Below, one piece after another: positions 18,462 through 26,551 of a stretch of DNA of 64,000 nt. The DNA is taken from the NCBI GenBank assembly GCA_016930375.1, contig JAFGGU010000052.1, positions 94,024 to 158,023 on the forward strand, written 5' to 3'. Source of the DNA: Bacteroidales bacterium. Lineage in GTDB: Bacteria; Bacteroidota; Bacteroidia; Bacteroidales; UBA10428. Every line of letters starts with the position of its first letter. Position 1 is the first letter of the stretch. Made by a program: the position numbers and the translations under genes. The notes under the pieces are model-generated. The model was given only the letters and a program-made list of their open reading frames with translations. It searched no databases and had not been told where the DNA came from.

Positions 18462-18749
18462 TCAAATTTTTTCGGTGGCAACTACCTTGGCCAAAATATC
18501 GGCATAGGTCAGAAACAGGTATTGTTTGCCTTCAAATTCCATCTCTGTGCCTGTAAAAGGTTTAAACAGGACCACATCACCCGGTTTGATTTCTGCCTTT
18601 TCAATATTACTCATCCAGGCTATCGGAGCCGCTTTGGGCTTTTCTTTTGCTGAATCAGGAATGATTAACCCCGATGCTGTACGTTTTTCTTCGTTGGAAT
18701 CGGTAATATCCAGTACTACTTGCTGGTTAATAGGTTGTAACTCTTTCAT
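18462..18749 (-). CDS. Stand-alone GroES-like 10 kDa co-chaperonin
   Basis: 95 residues. It has the GroES layout: N-terminal strand LQPINQQVVLDI, a mobile-loop region EEKRTASGLIIPDSAKEKP close to the canonical loop, and PGDVVLFKPFTGTEMEFEGKQYLFLTY in place of the usual GD-VLF-KY-G-E segment. No groEL gene is beside it; downstream is DUF2892 and upstream is a thioredoxin/glutaredoxin fusion. This suggests an extra co-chaperonin made with redox repair genes. The C-terminus YADILAKV corresponds to the usual DILA(I/V) ending. I am confident in the fold. Whether it partners the housekeeping GroEL is not shown. Confidence 0.88.
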   Translation of the reverse strand: MKELQPINQQVVLDITDSNEEKRTASGLIIPDSAKEKPKAAPIAWMSNIEKAEIKPGDVVLFKPFTGTEMEFEGKQYLFLTYADILAKVVATEKI

Positions 18750-18787
18750 TGGTATAAGTTTAAATAATTATTATATATTCTGGTTAA

Positions 18788-19366
18788 CTAGTGTATTTCG
18801 AGCAATTCTTTTAACCTCGGCTGGTTAAATCCAACAACAATTTGTCCGTTAATATCTGTTTGCGGAACTCCTTGCTGACCGGAACGTCGAACCAGTGACT
18901 CAGCTGCTTTCTGATTTTGTGAAATATCGATATCAGTATAACGGATGTTGTTTTTTTGTAGCCACGATTTCAATGTGTTGCACCAACTGCATGTAGGTGT
19001 GGAATATACGGTAACCTGCCTGCTCGCTTTTAGAACATTACTGGCTTTTGCCTGAAAGACTGAATCTTCCATCAGGGCTTTGTAATAGTCACTGTTGTGG
19101 CATCCTTTGATCGTATTTTCAAATTTACCGGATCTAAAAACCAGCAATGAAGGCACGCTATCTATGCCGAACTTTACATGAATATCCCTTACCTGGTTTA
19201 CATCAGCGACATAAACAGGCATGGAATCCTTACTTTTTGTAGCATCTTCAAGGCTCTGATAAGCACACTGGCTTTGATCACCAGCTGATTTATACAGGAG
19301 CAGGAATGCCCGCTCGTTTCCGGATGCCTTTGCCACGAAATCGCTATGTGAATTAACTGGTATCAT
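18788..19366 (-). CDS. Thioredoxin-like/glutaredoxin fusion protein
   Basis: 192 residues with two thioredoxin folds. The N-terminal half (about 1-105) is thioredoxin-like with the cis-Pro loop SVPSLLVF, but its active-site position reads SQC (single Cys34) instead of CxxC, so it is not an ordinary disulfide reductase. The C-terminal half (117-192) is glutaredoxin/NrdH-like with YSTPTCSWC (Cys126, Cys129), GVPQTDINGQIVVGF and a final helix. It begins 3 bp after the stop of the anchored thioredoxin gene, within the redox operon. The first half may bind or present a partner to the second. The fold calls are good; the redox partner is not shown. Confidence 0.8.
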   Translation of the reverse strand: MIPVNSHSDFVAKASGNERAFLLLYKSAGDQSQCAYQSLEDATKSKDSMPVYVADVNQVRDIHVKFGIDSVPSLLVFRSGKFENTIKGCHNSDYYKALMEDSVFQAKASNVLKASRQVTVYSTPTCSWCNTLKSWLQKNNIRYTDIDISQNQKAAESLVRRSGQQGVPQTDINGQIVVGFNQPRLKELLEIH

Positions 19367-19369
19367 GGT

Positions 19370-19786
19370 TTAAGCACTTTGGATTTGTTTCATAAGATAT
19401 TCCTTTGACTTGACACCGACAAAGCGGTTCACCTCCACGCCATTTTTGAAAAGCACCATGGTAGGTATTCCCCTGATTTTAAACTTTTGGGCCAGCGACT
19501 GGTATTGTTCCACGTTCACTTTTCCAACATAGGAATTCCCTTTCAGTTCACCGGCTATCTCATTCAATACAGGTGCCATCATCCTGCATGGACCGCACCA
19601 GGCTGCCCAGAAATCCACCAGTACGGTTTTATTTTTGGTTTGGTTCTGGAAGTTTTTATCTGTCAATGTTATAATCTTGTCATGATCATTCACAAGGGGA
19701 ATGTTCTTCATCCTTGCCTTGGCCCTGAATACCATAAATGCGAAAAGGGCAATTACAATGCCGGTTATAATTAGTGGTGTTTGCAT
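19370..19786 (-). CDS. Membrane-anchored thioredoxin
   Basis: 138 residues. An N-terminal hydrophobic segment (TPLIITGIVIALFAFMVF) is followed by basic residues RAKARMK, which suggests a single membrane anchor with the thioredoxin domain in the cytoplasm. The domain has the complete active site VDFWAAWCGPCRMMAPVL (Cys64, Cys67) and the cis-Pro loop RGIPTMVLFKNG. It lies between the thioredoxin reductase (1 bp spacing) and the Trx-Grx fusion (3 bp), so the three are co-translated in one operon. Its electron donor is probably the neighbouring reductase. An anchored thioredoxin could service membrane or secreted thiol proteins. Confidence 0.9.
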   Translation of the reverse strand: MQTPLIITGIVIALFAFMVFRAKARMKNIPLVNDHDKIITLTDKNFQNQTKNKTVLVDFWAAWCGPCRMMAPVLNEIAGELKGNSYVGKVNVEQYQSLAQKFKIRGIPTMVLFKNGVEVNRFVGVKSKEYLMKQIQSA

Positions 19787-19787
19787 A

Positions 19788-20747
19788 TTAAGCTGTAATA
19801 AGTTGTTTTTGTTTTGCTTTTAATTCATGAAGATAATTGGATACAGCCAGGGCGGCTACCGTGCCGTCGCCAACGGCAGTGGTGACTTGTCTGAAGCGTT
19901 TCGCAATACTGTCACCGGCGGCATACACGCCTTCGATGCTGGTGGACATGTCATTTTTCACAACAATTTCACCCCACTGGTTTAATTCAATCTTGCCTTT
20001 CAGGAATTCTGTGTTGGGAATATAGCCTATGAAAATAAATACGCCATCGGTCTTAAAACGGCTCAAATTGCCGGTTTTCAGATTTCTGATGTCAACATGT
20101 TCCAGGTTTTCATTTCCGTGGAAAGCTGTTATTGCTGATTCCATGACAAAGTGAATTTTGGAATTGGTCCGGGCTTCTTCCACGGCATGTTCAAAGGCCT
20201 GAAAATGATCGAACTGGTGAACAATAGTAACCTTGCTGGCGTATTTGGTGAGCGATACCGCTTCTTCGAGCGCTGAGTTTCCTCCTCCCACTACCACTAT
20301 TTCTTTGTTGGTAAAAAAATCCCCGTCACAGGTGGCACAATATGAGATTCCCTTGCCTTTGAGATGATCCTCTCCCGGCACACCCAAAGTACGCGACCTG
20401 CCTCCCGGCGTGAGGATAACCCCATCGGTCGTATATATGCTTCCATCAGAGAGTACAATGGTTTTCAGCTCTTCATTCAGTTCCATGTTCCGGATTGAAA
20501 TATTTGACCGTATTTCACAACCAAATGCCACTGCCTGTTTTTTCATAATGCCGGCCAACTGATAACCGCTGATACTCTCTACGCCCGGGTAATTGGCAAT
20601 TTCATGGGTGAGGATCATTTGTCCGCCAACCGTACCCTCATTGATGATGAGAGTTCTCAACCGCGCACGTGACAGGTATATGCCTGCCGTAAGGCCGGCA
20701 GGCCCTGCTCCTATCACAATGGCATCGTAATGTTTGTTTGATTCCAT
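19788..20747 (-). CDS. Thioredoxin reductase-like flavoprotein with altered pyridine-nucleotide site
   Basis: 319 residues with the low-molecular-weight TrxR layout: FAD motif GAGPAG (13-18), a second GGGNSA motif in the nucleotide domain (154-159), a redox-active CATC (137-140) and the C-terminal FAD motif EGVYAAGDS. After the second Rossmann strand, where classical NADPH-dependent enzymes have His-Arg-Arg-x-x-x-Arg, this protein has HQFDHFQAF (177-185): both 2'-phosphate-binding arginines are absent. It may therefore use NADH, ferredoxin or another donor. It sits 4 bp after the single-Cys thioredoxin-like gene and 1 bp before the thioredoxin. The family is sure; donor preference is inference. 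Confidence 0.9.
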   Translation of the reverse strand: MESNKHYDAIVIGAGPAGLTAGIYLSRARLRTLIINEGTVGGQMILTHEIANYPGVESISGYQLAGIMKKQAVAFGCEIRSNISIRNMELNEELKTIVLSDGSIYTTDGVILTPGGRSRTLGVPGEDHLKGKGISYCATCDGDFFTNKEIVVVGGGNSALEEAVSLTKYASKVTIVHQFDHFQAFEHAVEEARTNSKIHFVMESAITAFHGNENLEHVDIRNLKTGNLSRFKTDGVFIFIGYIPNTEFLKGKIELNQWGEIVVKNDMSTSIEGVYAAGDSIAKRFRQVTTAVGDGTVAALAVSNYLHELKAKQKQLITA

Positions 20748-20751
20748 ACTA

Positions 20752-21108
20752 TCAGGCAGTTACAACAGCGGCAAATTCCTTGTCGAGAATGGCTGTAACC
20801 TGCTCTCTGGTTTGGATACTGGAAGTGGCCTTCACTACCTTGCCGTTTTTGTAATAAATGGTGAAAGGTATTCCCATAAAGCCTCTTACTTCAGGTAAAT
20901 TGCGGATTACATACGATTCGGGATTGTCAAATTCCATATCATAGAACTTCACATGCTTGTATTCGGTTTCAAGATCCTCTGCAATACCATATACCGGTAT
21001 ACACATGGGACCCATGCGTCCGAGGATAACCATTACGTTTTCGTTTTCACTGATGGCCTTCTGATGATCAGCGGCCGATTCGAGGTGTTTTAAATTAGTA
21101 TATAACAT
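20752..21108 (-). CDS. Thioredoxin-like protein with a single active-site cysteine
   Basis: 118 residues, first gene of the redox operon. It has a thioredoxin fold: an N-terminal helix, a strand MVILGRMGPMC where the CxxC would be, and a cis-Pro loop GFMGIPFTIYYKNGKVV. Only the second cysteine position (Cys36 in GPMC) is occupied. Single-Cys variants cannot form an intramolecular active-site disulfide and may act through mixed disulfides or as binding proteins. The gene is divergent from the Crp/Fnr regulator. A TAnnTTTG-like element (TAATTTTG, 21163-21170, minus strand) lies 55 bp upstream. The function within the cluster is unknown. Confidence 0.75.
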   Translation of the reverse strand: MLYTNLKHLESAADHQKAISENENVMVILGRMGPMCIPVYGIAEDLETEYKHVKFYDMEFDNPESYVIRNLPEVRGFMGIPFTIYYKNGKVVKATSSIQTREQVTAILDKEFAAVVTA

Positions 21109-21162
21109 TGTTATTGGAATTATGATTTATGAATTACAAATTATGAATTATGAATGACGAGA

Positions 21163-21170
21163 CAAAATTA
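21163..21170 (-). promoter_or_regulatory. -7 element of the redox operon promoter
   Basis: The minus strand reads TAATTTTG, matching TAnnTTTG, followed by an AT-rich leader with repeated TATGAATTA-type words before the start at 21108. No convincing TTG is at the -33 position, as expected if an activator such as the divergent Crp/Fnr protein is needed; that last point is inference. Confidence 0.4.
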
Positions 21171-21289
21171 GTATGTAAAGTCCGGTGAACATAGGATTCC
21201 GTCCTTCAGGGAGACAATTCCTGAATTGAAACAGTACAATTCTTTTATTGATTTGGATTAACTTTATGGTTGCATCATTAAGCAGTCAC

Positions 21290-21985
21290 ATGAAGACCAT
21301 TCTTGAAACCGACCGTGAATTTATTTGCGATGTCCAGGCACCCTGCTTTCAAATGTTAACTCCGGATGAGGTTGAACTGGTCAGGTCCAGCAAAACCCAG
21401 GTGCTTTTCCGAAAGGGCGATGGTCTTACCAAACAGGGCGCCTTTGCTTCGTATGTGCTTTTCATAATGAATGGACTGGCCAAACAATACCTGGAAAATG
21501 AATCGACCAGCAATTACAGTTTCCGGATTATTAAACCCGGAGAATTTATTGGACTTTCAGCTGTATTTTCCAAAAATACCTTTAATTATTCCACAGTAGC
21601 TCTAACCGACTGCCAGGCATTTCTGGTTGAGAAAGAAGCCATCCTCAAGGTGGTTCAACAAAATGGTCCGTTTGCATTCCAGATCATTAAACGGTACTGT
21701 GAACAAAACGCGGATCTTTACAATACCATTCAGAGCCTTCATTACAAGCAGATGAACGGAAGATTGGCGGATGCATTGCTGTATATTGACAATCTGAAAA
21801 GTGAAAACCCCGGAATATTTCAGCTCCTTTCCAGAAAAGACCTGGCTGAATTTGCGGGCATTTCCACCGAGAGTACCGTGAAGCTCCTGAAAGCTTTTGA
21901 GAGGGATGGATTGATCAAACTGGATGAAAAGAACATCCTTGTTGTGAATCACGAAACTCTGCTGGAAATAAGTAAAAGGGGGTAA
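21290..21985 (+). CDS. Crp/Fnr family transcriptional regulator
   Basis: 231 residues from the ATG at 21290 (MKTILETDREF). Earlier in-frame starts at 21248 (TTG) and 21266 give a poor leader and overlap AT-rich promoter-like sequence. A cyclic-nucleotide-binding-like beta roll covers about 20-135 (LFRKGDGLTKQG, IIKPGEFIGLSAVF), followed by a dimer helix and a winged helix (LSRKDLAEFAGISTESTVKLLKAFERDGLI, about 175-215). The two N-terminal cysteines (FICDVQAPC) are too few for a classical Fnr iron-sulfur cluster. It is divergent from the thioredoxin operon by 181 bp, so it is the natural candidate regulator of that operon. The effector is unknown. Confidence 0.9.
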   Translation: MKTILETDREFICDVQAPCFQMLTPDEVELVRSSKTQVLFRKGDGLTKQGAFASYVLFIMNGLAKQYLENESTSNYSFRIIKPGEFIGLSAVFSKNTFNYSTVALTDCQAFLVEKEAILKVVQQNGPFAFQIIKRYCEQNADLYNTIQSLHYKQMNGRLADALLYIDNLKSENPGIFQLLSRKDLAEFAGISTESTVKLLKAFERDGLIKLDEKNILVVNHETLLEISKRG

Positions 21986-22076
21986 TATCTCAGTAAAACA
22001 TCATTCTGGCCGGAATGAAGCAGTAAATCAAATATTGCTGCAGGCTTTCCAGGTACATCCAGAAAGATTGTGGTAA

Positions 22077-22580
22077 TTATTCTTTAGGAATAGCTGATTC
22101 GTGTCCGTTGATAATTGACCATGCCCCGTTTTCGCGTGTGAAAACTGCTGTAAATGCAACTTTTCCCTCATGCACATCGCCCGATTTAAATTTGGCTCTG
22201 AAACGGAACTTACCTGCCAGGCTGGCAACCTCATCGCTGATTGGATTAATCCTTCGTTCCAGCCATTCAACATGCATGGTATCGGTATTTTCGTAAAACC
22301 CGGTCAGAAAAGAATGAATAGTCTCGCGGTTATCAAAAAATACTCCGTCTTCGGCAAAATACATATCAGGTGAATTACTCCAGAAAGTAACAATGGAATC
22401 CGGATTTTTATGGATATTGTTCTGCACCCATTTGTCAGATACTTCCATAATTTCATTGGTTACAAGGGCTTTTTGCTCCGCAGTGAAAACATTTGTATTT
22501 TCAACCTCGGGTTTACAAGAAAACATGATATTCAATAAGATACTAAATATCAATAAATTTAAAAAATGGGTGGTTTTCAT
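22077..22580 (-). CDS. NTF2-like (DUF4440/SnoaL-type) lipoprotein
   Basis: 167 residues. A signal peptide ends in a lipobox with Cys22 (NIMFSC), so it is a lipoprotein. The rest has the cone-shaped NTF2-like pattern: a first helix (TNEIMEVSDKWVQNNI), a short helix and strand with DSIVTFWSNSPDMYFAEDG, a helix TIHSFLTGFYE, and four strands ending in FTAVFTRENGAWSIINGHES. Members of this superfamily bind small ligands or have enzymatic pockets; nothing here fixes a substrate. It is downstream of and convergent with the Crp gene. An isolated gene of unknown role. Confidence 0.75.
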   Translation of the reverse strand: MKTTHFLNLLIFSILLNIMFSCKPEVENTNVFTAEQKALVTNEIMEVSDKWVQNNIHKNPDSIVTFWSNSPDMYFAEDGVFFDNRETIHSFLTGFYENTDTMHVEWLERRINPISDEVASLAGKFRFRAKFKSGDVHEGKVAFTAVFTRENGAWSIINGHESAIPKE

Positions 22581-22675
22581 TTTATTTTGTGTTAAAGGTT
22601 CGTAAGGACAGTATTTTCATAACTCAGGTTATTGGTTTTTTAGTTTTTTATCATTTCTTATTATGCGTTTTCTTT

Positions 22676-24040
22676 TTATTTTATTCTTTTAAACTTTGGG
22701 CTATCTTTTAAAGAAGCAAGATCAGGATCATTCATCATCCGGTTGAAATCATTAAAACCAGCTTCGGTGGCAAGTCTCAAATGTTTAAGTGCCACACCGG
22801 TCTTTCCGAGTAATGCATAATTGCAGGCCATTATATAATGAATATTGGATAGGATCTCTTTTCTGCCTGCGTATTTTACCATGAGTAAGTTTAATTCGGC
22901 AATAGCTTTTTCATATTTCTTTTCATCCTGTAATAATGCGGTTTTTGAACGAATGGCCGAATTGATTTCATATTCATCCGTTGTTTGATTAAGCAAACGT
23001 TCATATAGGGAAAGCCTGATTTCCCTTAATGTATCGGTCAAATTGAAATCTTTTATCTGGAATGCAAGCCCTTCAGCTTCTTCAATGGCATTCAGCATAA
23101 TTCCAGTGTCATCAGGATATTTGGCCAGCCTTCCCAGATTAACTGTGATGAATTTATCTTGTTCGTTCTTCGCTTTTTCCAGAAATGATCTCGCCAATCC
23201 TGAATGTGCCCATGAACTTAAATTATCTACCCAATGTAGGGTTGAACTGTCGCATTTTCTCAGTAGAAGCTGAAATGTGTCAATGGCAGCATCCGGTTTC
23301 TTATCTGCAAGCAGTGTTTCGCCCAATCCATAATAACCCAGGATCATTCGCTCATCAGCAGGTATTATGTCTTCATACAAATGGATCATTTGCCTGAAAT
23401 GATGAGCAGCTTTCTGAAAATCATTTTTATCATATAAGTAAATCCATCCCAGTTTCTGATGGGGCTGGCCGAAAAGTGAATCCACTTCCAAACTTTGGTT
23501 GAATGCATTTATCGCAGAATCAAGCTTTTCGGCAAGGCTTGCATACCTTACACCGAGCCAAAACCAGGTTTCACGGTGATTGGGTTCTGCTGCAACAGCC
23601 TTTTTGCAGGATTCAATGGCTTTTTGATAATCATTGTTCATAAAATGCACCCAGCTCATCAAAGTATGCGCATCGCCAACCCGTGGATTTATTTGCAGCG
23701 CTTTCACCGCCAGTCTGGCAATAGAATCCCGGTCGATTGATGTTCCATTATACCCGCCATACTTAATGAGATGCCCAAGGCTTGCATAGGCAATTGCATA
23801 GAGACTGTCCTCTTTAATCGCCTTCTGCATATAAAAGATAGCGCTGTCGGTATCCTCTGTACCCCAGTGCATAATAAATTCAAAGCTCCTGATGAAATAT
23901 TCAGTAGCCCTGGGATTTGGCGATCCTATCTTATCGGGATTTTTGTAATAATCATAGGTGATCTGCGCATTACTGCGGTGATTAATTAAAAGCAAAAACA
24001 AGAGAAGAATAATTGTTTTGGCAAGTGCTATCCTATGCAT
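22676..24040 (-). CDS. Secreted TPR repeat protein
   Basis: 454 residues with a signal peptide (MHRIALAKTIILLLFLLLINHRSNAQ). From residue 50 to about 300 it is made of TPRs (ALQINPRVGDAHTLMSWVHFMNNDYQKAI and similar), followed by a helical region and a last TPR-like motif near the C-terminus that ends DPDLASLKDSPKFKRI, a common terminal motif in TPR proteins with TolB/FlgO relatives. It probably works as a periplasmic protein-binding scaffold. The nearest co-oriented neighbours are an AraC regulator 160 bp upstream and the NTF2-like lipoprotein 95 bp downstream. No catalytic domain is visible and the partner is unknown. Confidence 0.8.
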   Translation of the reverse strand: MHRIALAKTIILLLFLLLINHRSNAQITYDYYKNPDKIGSPNPRATEYFIRSFEFIMHWGTEDTDSAIFYMQKAIKEDSLYAIAYASLGHLIKYGGYNGTSIDRDSIARLAVKALQINPRVGDAHTLMSWVHFMNNDYQKAIESCKKAVAAEPNHRETWFWLGVRYASLAEKLDSAINAFNQSLEVDSLFGQPHQKLGWIYLYDKNDFQKAAHHFRQMIHLYEDIIPADERMILGYYGLGETLLADKKPDAAIDTFQLLLRKCDSSTLHWVDNLSSWAHSGLARSFLEKAKNEQDKFITVNLGRLAKYPDDTGIMLNAIEEAEGLAFQIKDFNLTDTLREIRLSLYERLLNQTTDEYEINSAIRSKTALLQDEKKYEKAIAELNLLMVKYAGRKEILSNIHYIMACNYALLGKTGVALKHLRLATEAGFNDFNRMMNDPDLASLKDSPKFKRIK

Positions 24041-24200
24041 TTTGTTGAATTAGCATGAGTATTGGAAGAACTGCAATGCATGGATTAAAAGTAGGAACTA
24101 TGACCATGAAAAAATTGTAAAAACGCGACACTTCAGAAGTTTTTCTTCTCCCGAAAGACGAATTATTAAGGTAGTTTATGCTAAATGGGTTAGACTTTTT

Positions 24201-25112
24201 TCACCTCATCAGGTCGGTAACTTTGTGCACAACCTGAAAACGGTCGAGATAAATGGCCCCGTGCTGTCGGAAATCAATAAATTTCAGCGGTGTAAAACCC
24301 GTAACCGATTTAAAATCGTGGATGAAATGTGACTGGTCATAGTAACCAAAACGGTGTATGATATCCTGCCAGTCCCCTAACCTGTCTTCCAGTAAATACT
24401 GAAATACACAGTTAAAGCGAACAATGCGGATATACTCTTTAGGTGATATGCCTACATTCACCTGAAAAGAGCGCTGTAGGGTCCTGAGTGTAACATTAAG
24501 ATTTTCACATATTTCATTAAGGCTGACATTCCCGAAATTCCGGTGTATTATATCAAGCACTTCAAGGTGGTTTTTCCTTGTGTTGAAATTGCTTCTACTC
24601 AACAAGTCAAGCAGAAATTCACAGAGTTTTGATATTCTTGTTTCAATATTTGATGTTGTTGTTATTTCCTGCAGGGCCCCCATCATTTCAGGTTCCACGA
24701 GATCTTCTATTTCAATTACCCTGTTCATGATTGAAAATGCAGAGCGGTTAAAAATGCGTGGAAACCCGCCGGGTTTAAAGGTGATAATAAGGTTGTCAAT
24801 CCGCCCTTGTGCCCTCAGGTAGGTAAGTTCATCAAGCGTATGAACACCTGTCACGAAATATTTAAAGGCACCGGTCAACCTGAAATCACGGTCGTATATT
24901 TCAAGCGGACAACCGGAGTGAAGGAACATAACTACGTTGCCGGTGGGTACAGGGCGTGCGGCAAATGATACCAGTTGCGGATGGTCAATCACGCCATTTG
25001 AAAGGCTTAACAAATAAGGCTCCAGCCTTTCATTTATGGGAAATATCTTCGTTCCTCCGGTAAATACATCGGCAATGTTCCGTGTTTTGTCGTGCGGAAA
25101 ATATTGATCCAT
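24201..25112 (-). CDS. AraC family transcriptional regulator
   Basis: 303 residues. The C-terminal third (about 190-285) is a full AraC-type double helix-turn-helix: first HTH VSLNEICENLNVTLRTLQRSF, then ISPKEYIRIVRFN, and the second HTH WQDIIHRFGYYDQSHFIHDF followed by TGFTPLKF. The N-terminal region is a cupin-like sensing domain of the type found in uncharacterised Bacteroidota regulators (VVMFLHSGCPLEIY, FVTGVHTLDEL). The effector is unknown. It lies between a TPR gene and a small barrel gene, all on the minus strand with spacings of over 130 bp, so targets cannot be assigned from context. Confidence 0.88.
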   Translation of the reverse strand: MDQYFPHDKTRNIADVFTGGTKIFPINERLEPYLLSLSNGVIDHPQLVSFAARPVPTGNVVMFLHSGCPLEIYDRDFRLTGAFKYFVTGVHTLDELTYLRAQGRIDNLIITFKPGGFPRIFNRSAFSIMNRVIEIEDLVEPEMMGALQEITTTSNIETRISKLCEFLLDLLSRSNFNTRKNHLEVLDIIHRNFGNVSLNEICENLNVTLRTLQRSFQVNVGISPKEYIRIVRFNCVFQYLLEDRLGDWQDIIHRFGYYDQSHFIHDFKSVTGFTPLKFIDFRQHGAIYLDRFQVVHKVTDLMR

Positions 25113-25243
25113 GCGCTGAAAAAATTCTATGCTTGAAAATAAGGAAAAAGCATCATAATAAATTTAATTCCTGGACTATGTCCTTAATTTTGTAATATCT
25201 CAATAGGAGAAGTGATCATTGAAAAAGAGGGCAATCCATTACT

Positions 25244-25831
25244 CTAAAAGTAAAGTGAATACTCCAACGCCCCTCCAAGTACAGTACCATTTGGATGATC
25301 TTTTGCAATAAGAGGTACATAAAATGCTCTTATACCCAAAATCCGAGTCTTTTGCTGTCCTTTAAATTCCATTCCAAATTGCCAGCTTATAAAAGGCCCC
25401 GCAGCAAAAAATGAATCACCTCTGTGCTTGAGATCTGATCTGTAATCCGGCCCGTAATTCAGACTCACGCCCAGCCCTGGTCCTGTGAGCAAAGCCTTGC
25501 TATCATTCAGGACTTTTCTGTACTGAAAAGTGAATTCAGGTTCAAACTGAAGCATTTGAAAGGCAAGACCAAATAACAGAGGTCGCATTACGGGCAGGTT
25601 AAATGTTACTGAAGATTTCTCAGTAAATGTGTATTTCGTTAAAAACATGATGTCGGCAACAGGGCCTCCTTTGACTCCTCCACCAGTTGCCACACACATG
25701 CGAACATTATCATACCTGGCTCCTGCCATATACAGGATTCCATATGAAAAGCCTTTTTCAACTGTTTCCTGCGCCAGCATGTCTGCAATTAAAGCCAGAA
25801 TTAGTCCGGCTACAACTAAAATACGCTTCAT
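25244..25831 (-). CDS. Outer membrane beta-barrel protein, unknown function
   Basis: 195 residues with a signal peptide (MKRILVVAGLILALIADMLAQ) and alternating hydrophobic and polar strands ending in an aromatic C-terminus (LGGALEYSLYF), typical of small outer membrane barrels inserted by the BAM complex. Strand-like segments include SVTFNLPVMRPLLFGLAF and FEPEFTFQYRKV. I do not recognise the family. It is divergent from the ECF sigma gene; the 234 bp between them hold the ECF-type promoter pointing the other way. Confidence 0.65.
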   Translation of the reverse strand: MKRILVVAGLILALIADMLAQETVEKGFSYGILYMAGARYDNVRMCVATGGGVKGGPVADIMFLTKYTFTEKSSVTFNLPVMRPLLFGLAFQMLQFEPEFTFQYRKVLNDSKALLTGPGLGVSLNYGPDYRSDLKHRGDSFFAAGPFISWQFGMEFKGQQKTRILGIRAFYVPLIAKDHPNGTVLGGALEYSLYF

Positions 25832-25976
25832 GTTTTTTTTAAATGATATGCAACCGGTAATACAGCCAGTTCTTCTTTCCGAAGGCCGTTTTACAGTTTT
25901 TTTACTACAAAATATTGTCGATAAATTAATTACTTAAAGTTATTCTTTTTTAAAAGTAAAAAGTCTCCTGTTCAAA

Positions 25977-26006
25977 AAGTAGGGTAAAATAATTCTCGTT
26001 CGGATT
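25977..26006 (+). promoter_or_regulatory. ECF-type promoter 1, upstream of the ECF sigma gene
   Basis: Block AAGTAGGGTAA (25977-25987), 13 nt, then CGGATT (26001-26006), 60 bp before the sigma start. The same two blocks with the same 13-nt gap occur at 29992-30021 and 32664-32693 and nowhere else that I noticed in the window. The spacing is what a -35/-10 pair of an ECF sigma factor needs. Position before the sigma gene suggests autoregulation. Confidence 0.7.
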
Positions 26007-26065
26007 TAGATTAACTAACTTTATAAACAGATGTTTCATAGTTGGTAACCAAGTTCTTATAAAAA

Positions 26066-26551
26066 TTGACGAGGGAAGAATTTAAGGTATTGTTTGACAG
26101 GTATTTCGATTCTGTGCGCAGTTATTTGTTTTACCGCGGAGCAGATAGAGAACAAGCCTCGGATCTGGCCCAGGATGTTTTTCTAAGGATATGGGAAAAG
26201 CAACTGGATGTTGATCCGAAGACAGCGCTGCGGCTTTTATATAAGATGGCGGGCGATATGTTTGTAAGCCGGTACAGAAGGGAAACACTTGAAACAAATT
26301 ACAGGGTATCTTTGAAAAACGATTCATTGGATTTTTCACCGGAGGATCAACTGCAGTACAATGAATTATTGGCGAATTATAAGAAGGCCCTGGCGGCTTT
26401 AAGTGAAAAACAACGAACCGTTTTTCTGATGGCAAGGTTGGAAGGACTTAAATATCATGAAATAGCGGAACGCCTGAACTTAAGTGTAAAAGCGGTAGAA
26501 AAGAGAATGAGCATAACATTGGCCTATTTGAAAAAAGCACTTCAGGAATAA
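26066..26551 (+). CDS. ECF-type RNA polymerase sigma factor
   Basis: 161 residues with the two ECF domains: sigma2 (about 8-75: FDSVRSYLFYRGADREQASDLAQDVFLRIWE and the DNA-contacting FVSRYRRE) and sigma4 (105-160: ALAALSEKQRTVFLMARLEGLKYHEIAERL, then VKAVEKRMS). The start is a TTG; an in-frame stop lies two codons upstream and the next ATG falls inside sigma2, so TTG is the only possible start. FecR follows with no gap between stop and ATG. It is probably held inactive by FecR until the TonB receptor is engaged, and then drives the three ECF-type promoters found here. Confidence 0.92.
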   Translation: MTREEFKVLFDRYFDSVRSYLFYRGADREQASDLAQDVFLRIWEKQLDVDPKTALRLLYKMAGDMFVSRYRRETLETNYRVSLKNDSLDFSPEDQLQYNELLANYKKALAALSEKQRTVFLMARLEGLKYHEIAERLNLSVKAVEKRMSITLAYLKKALQE

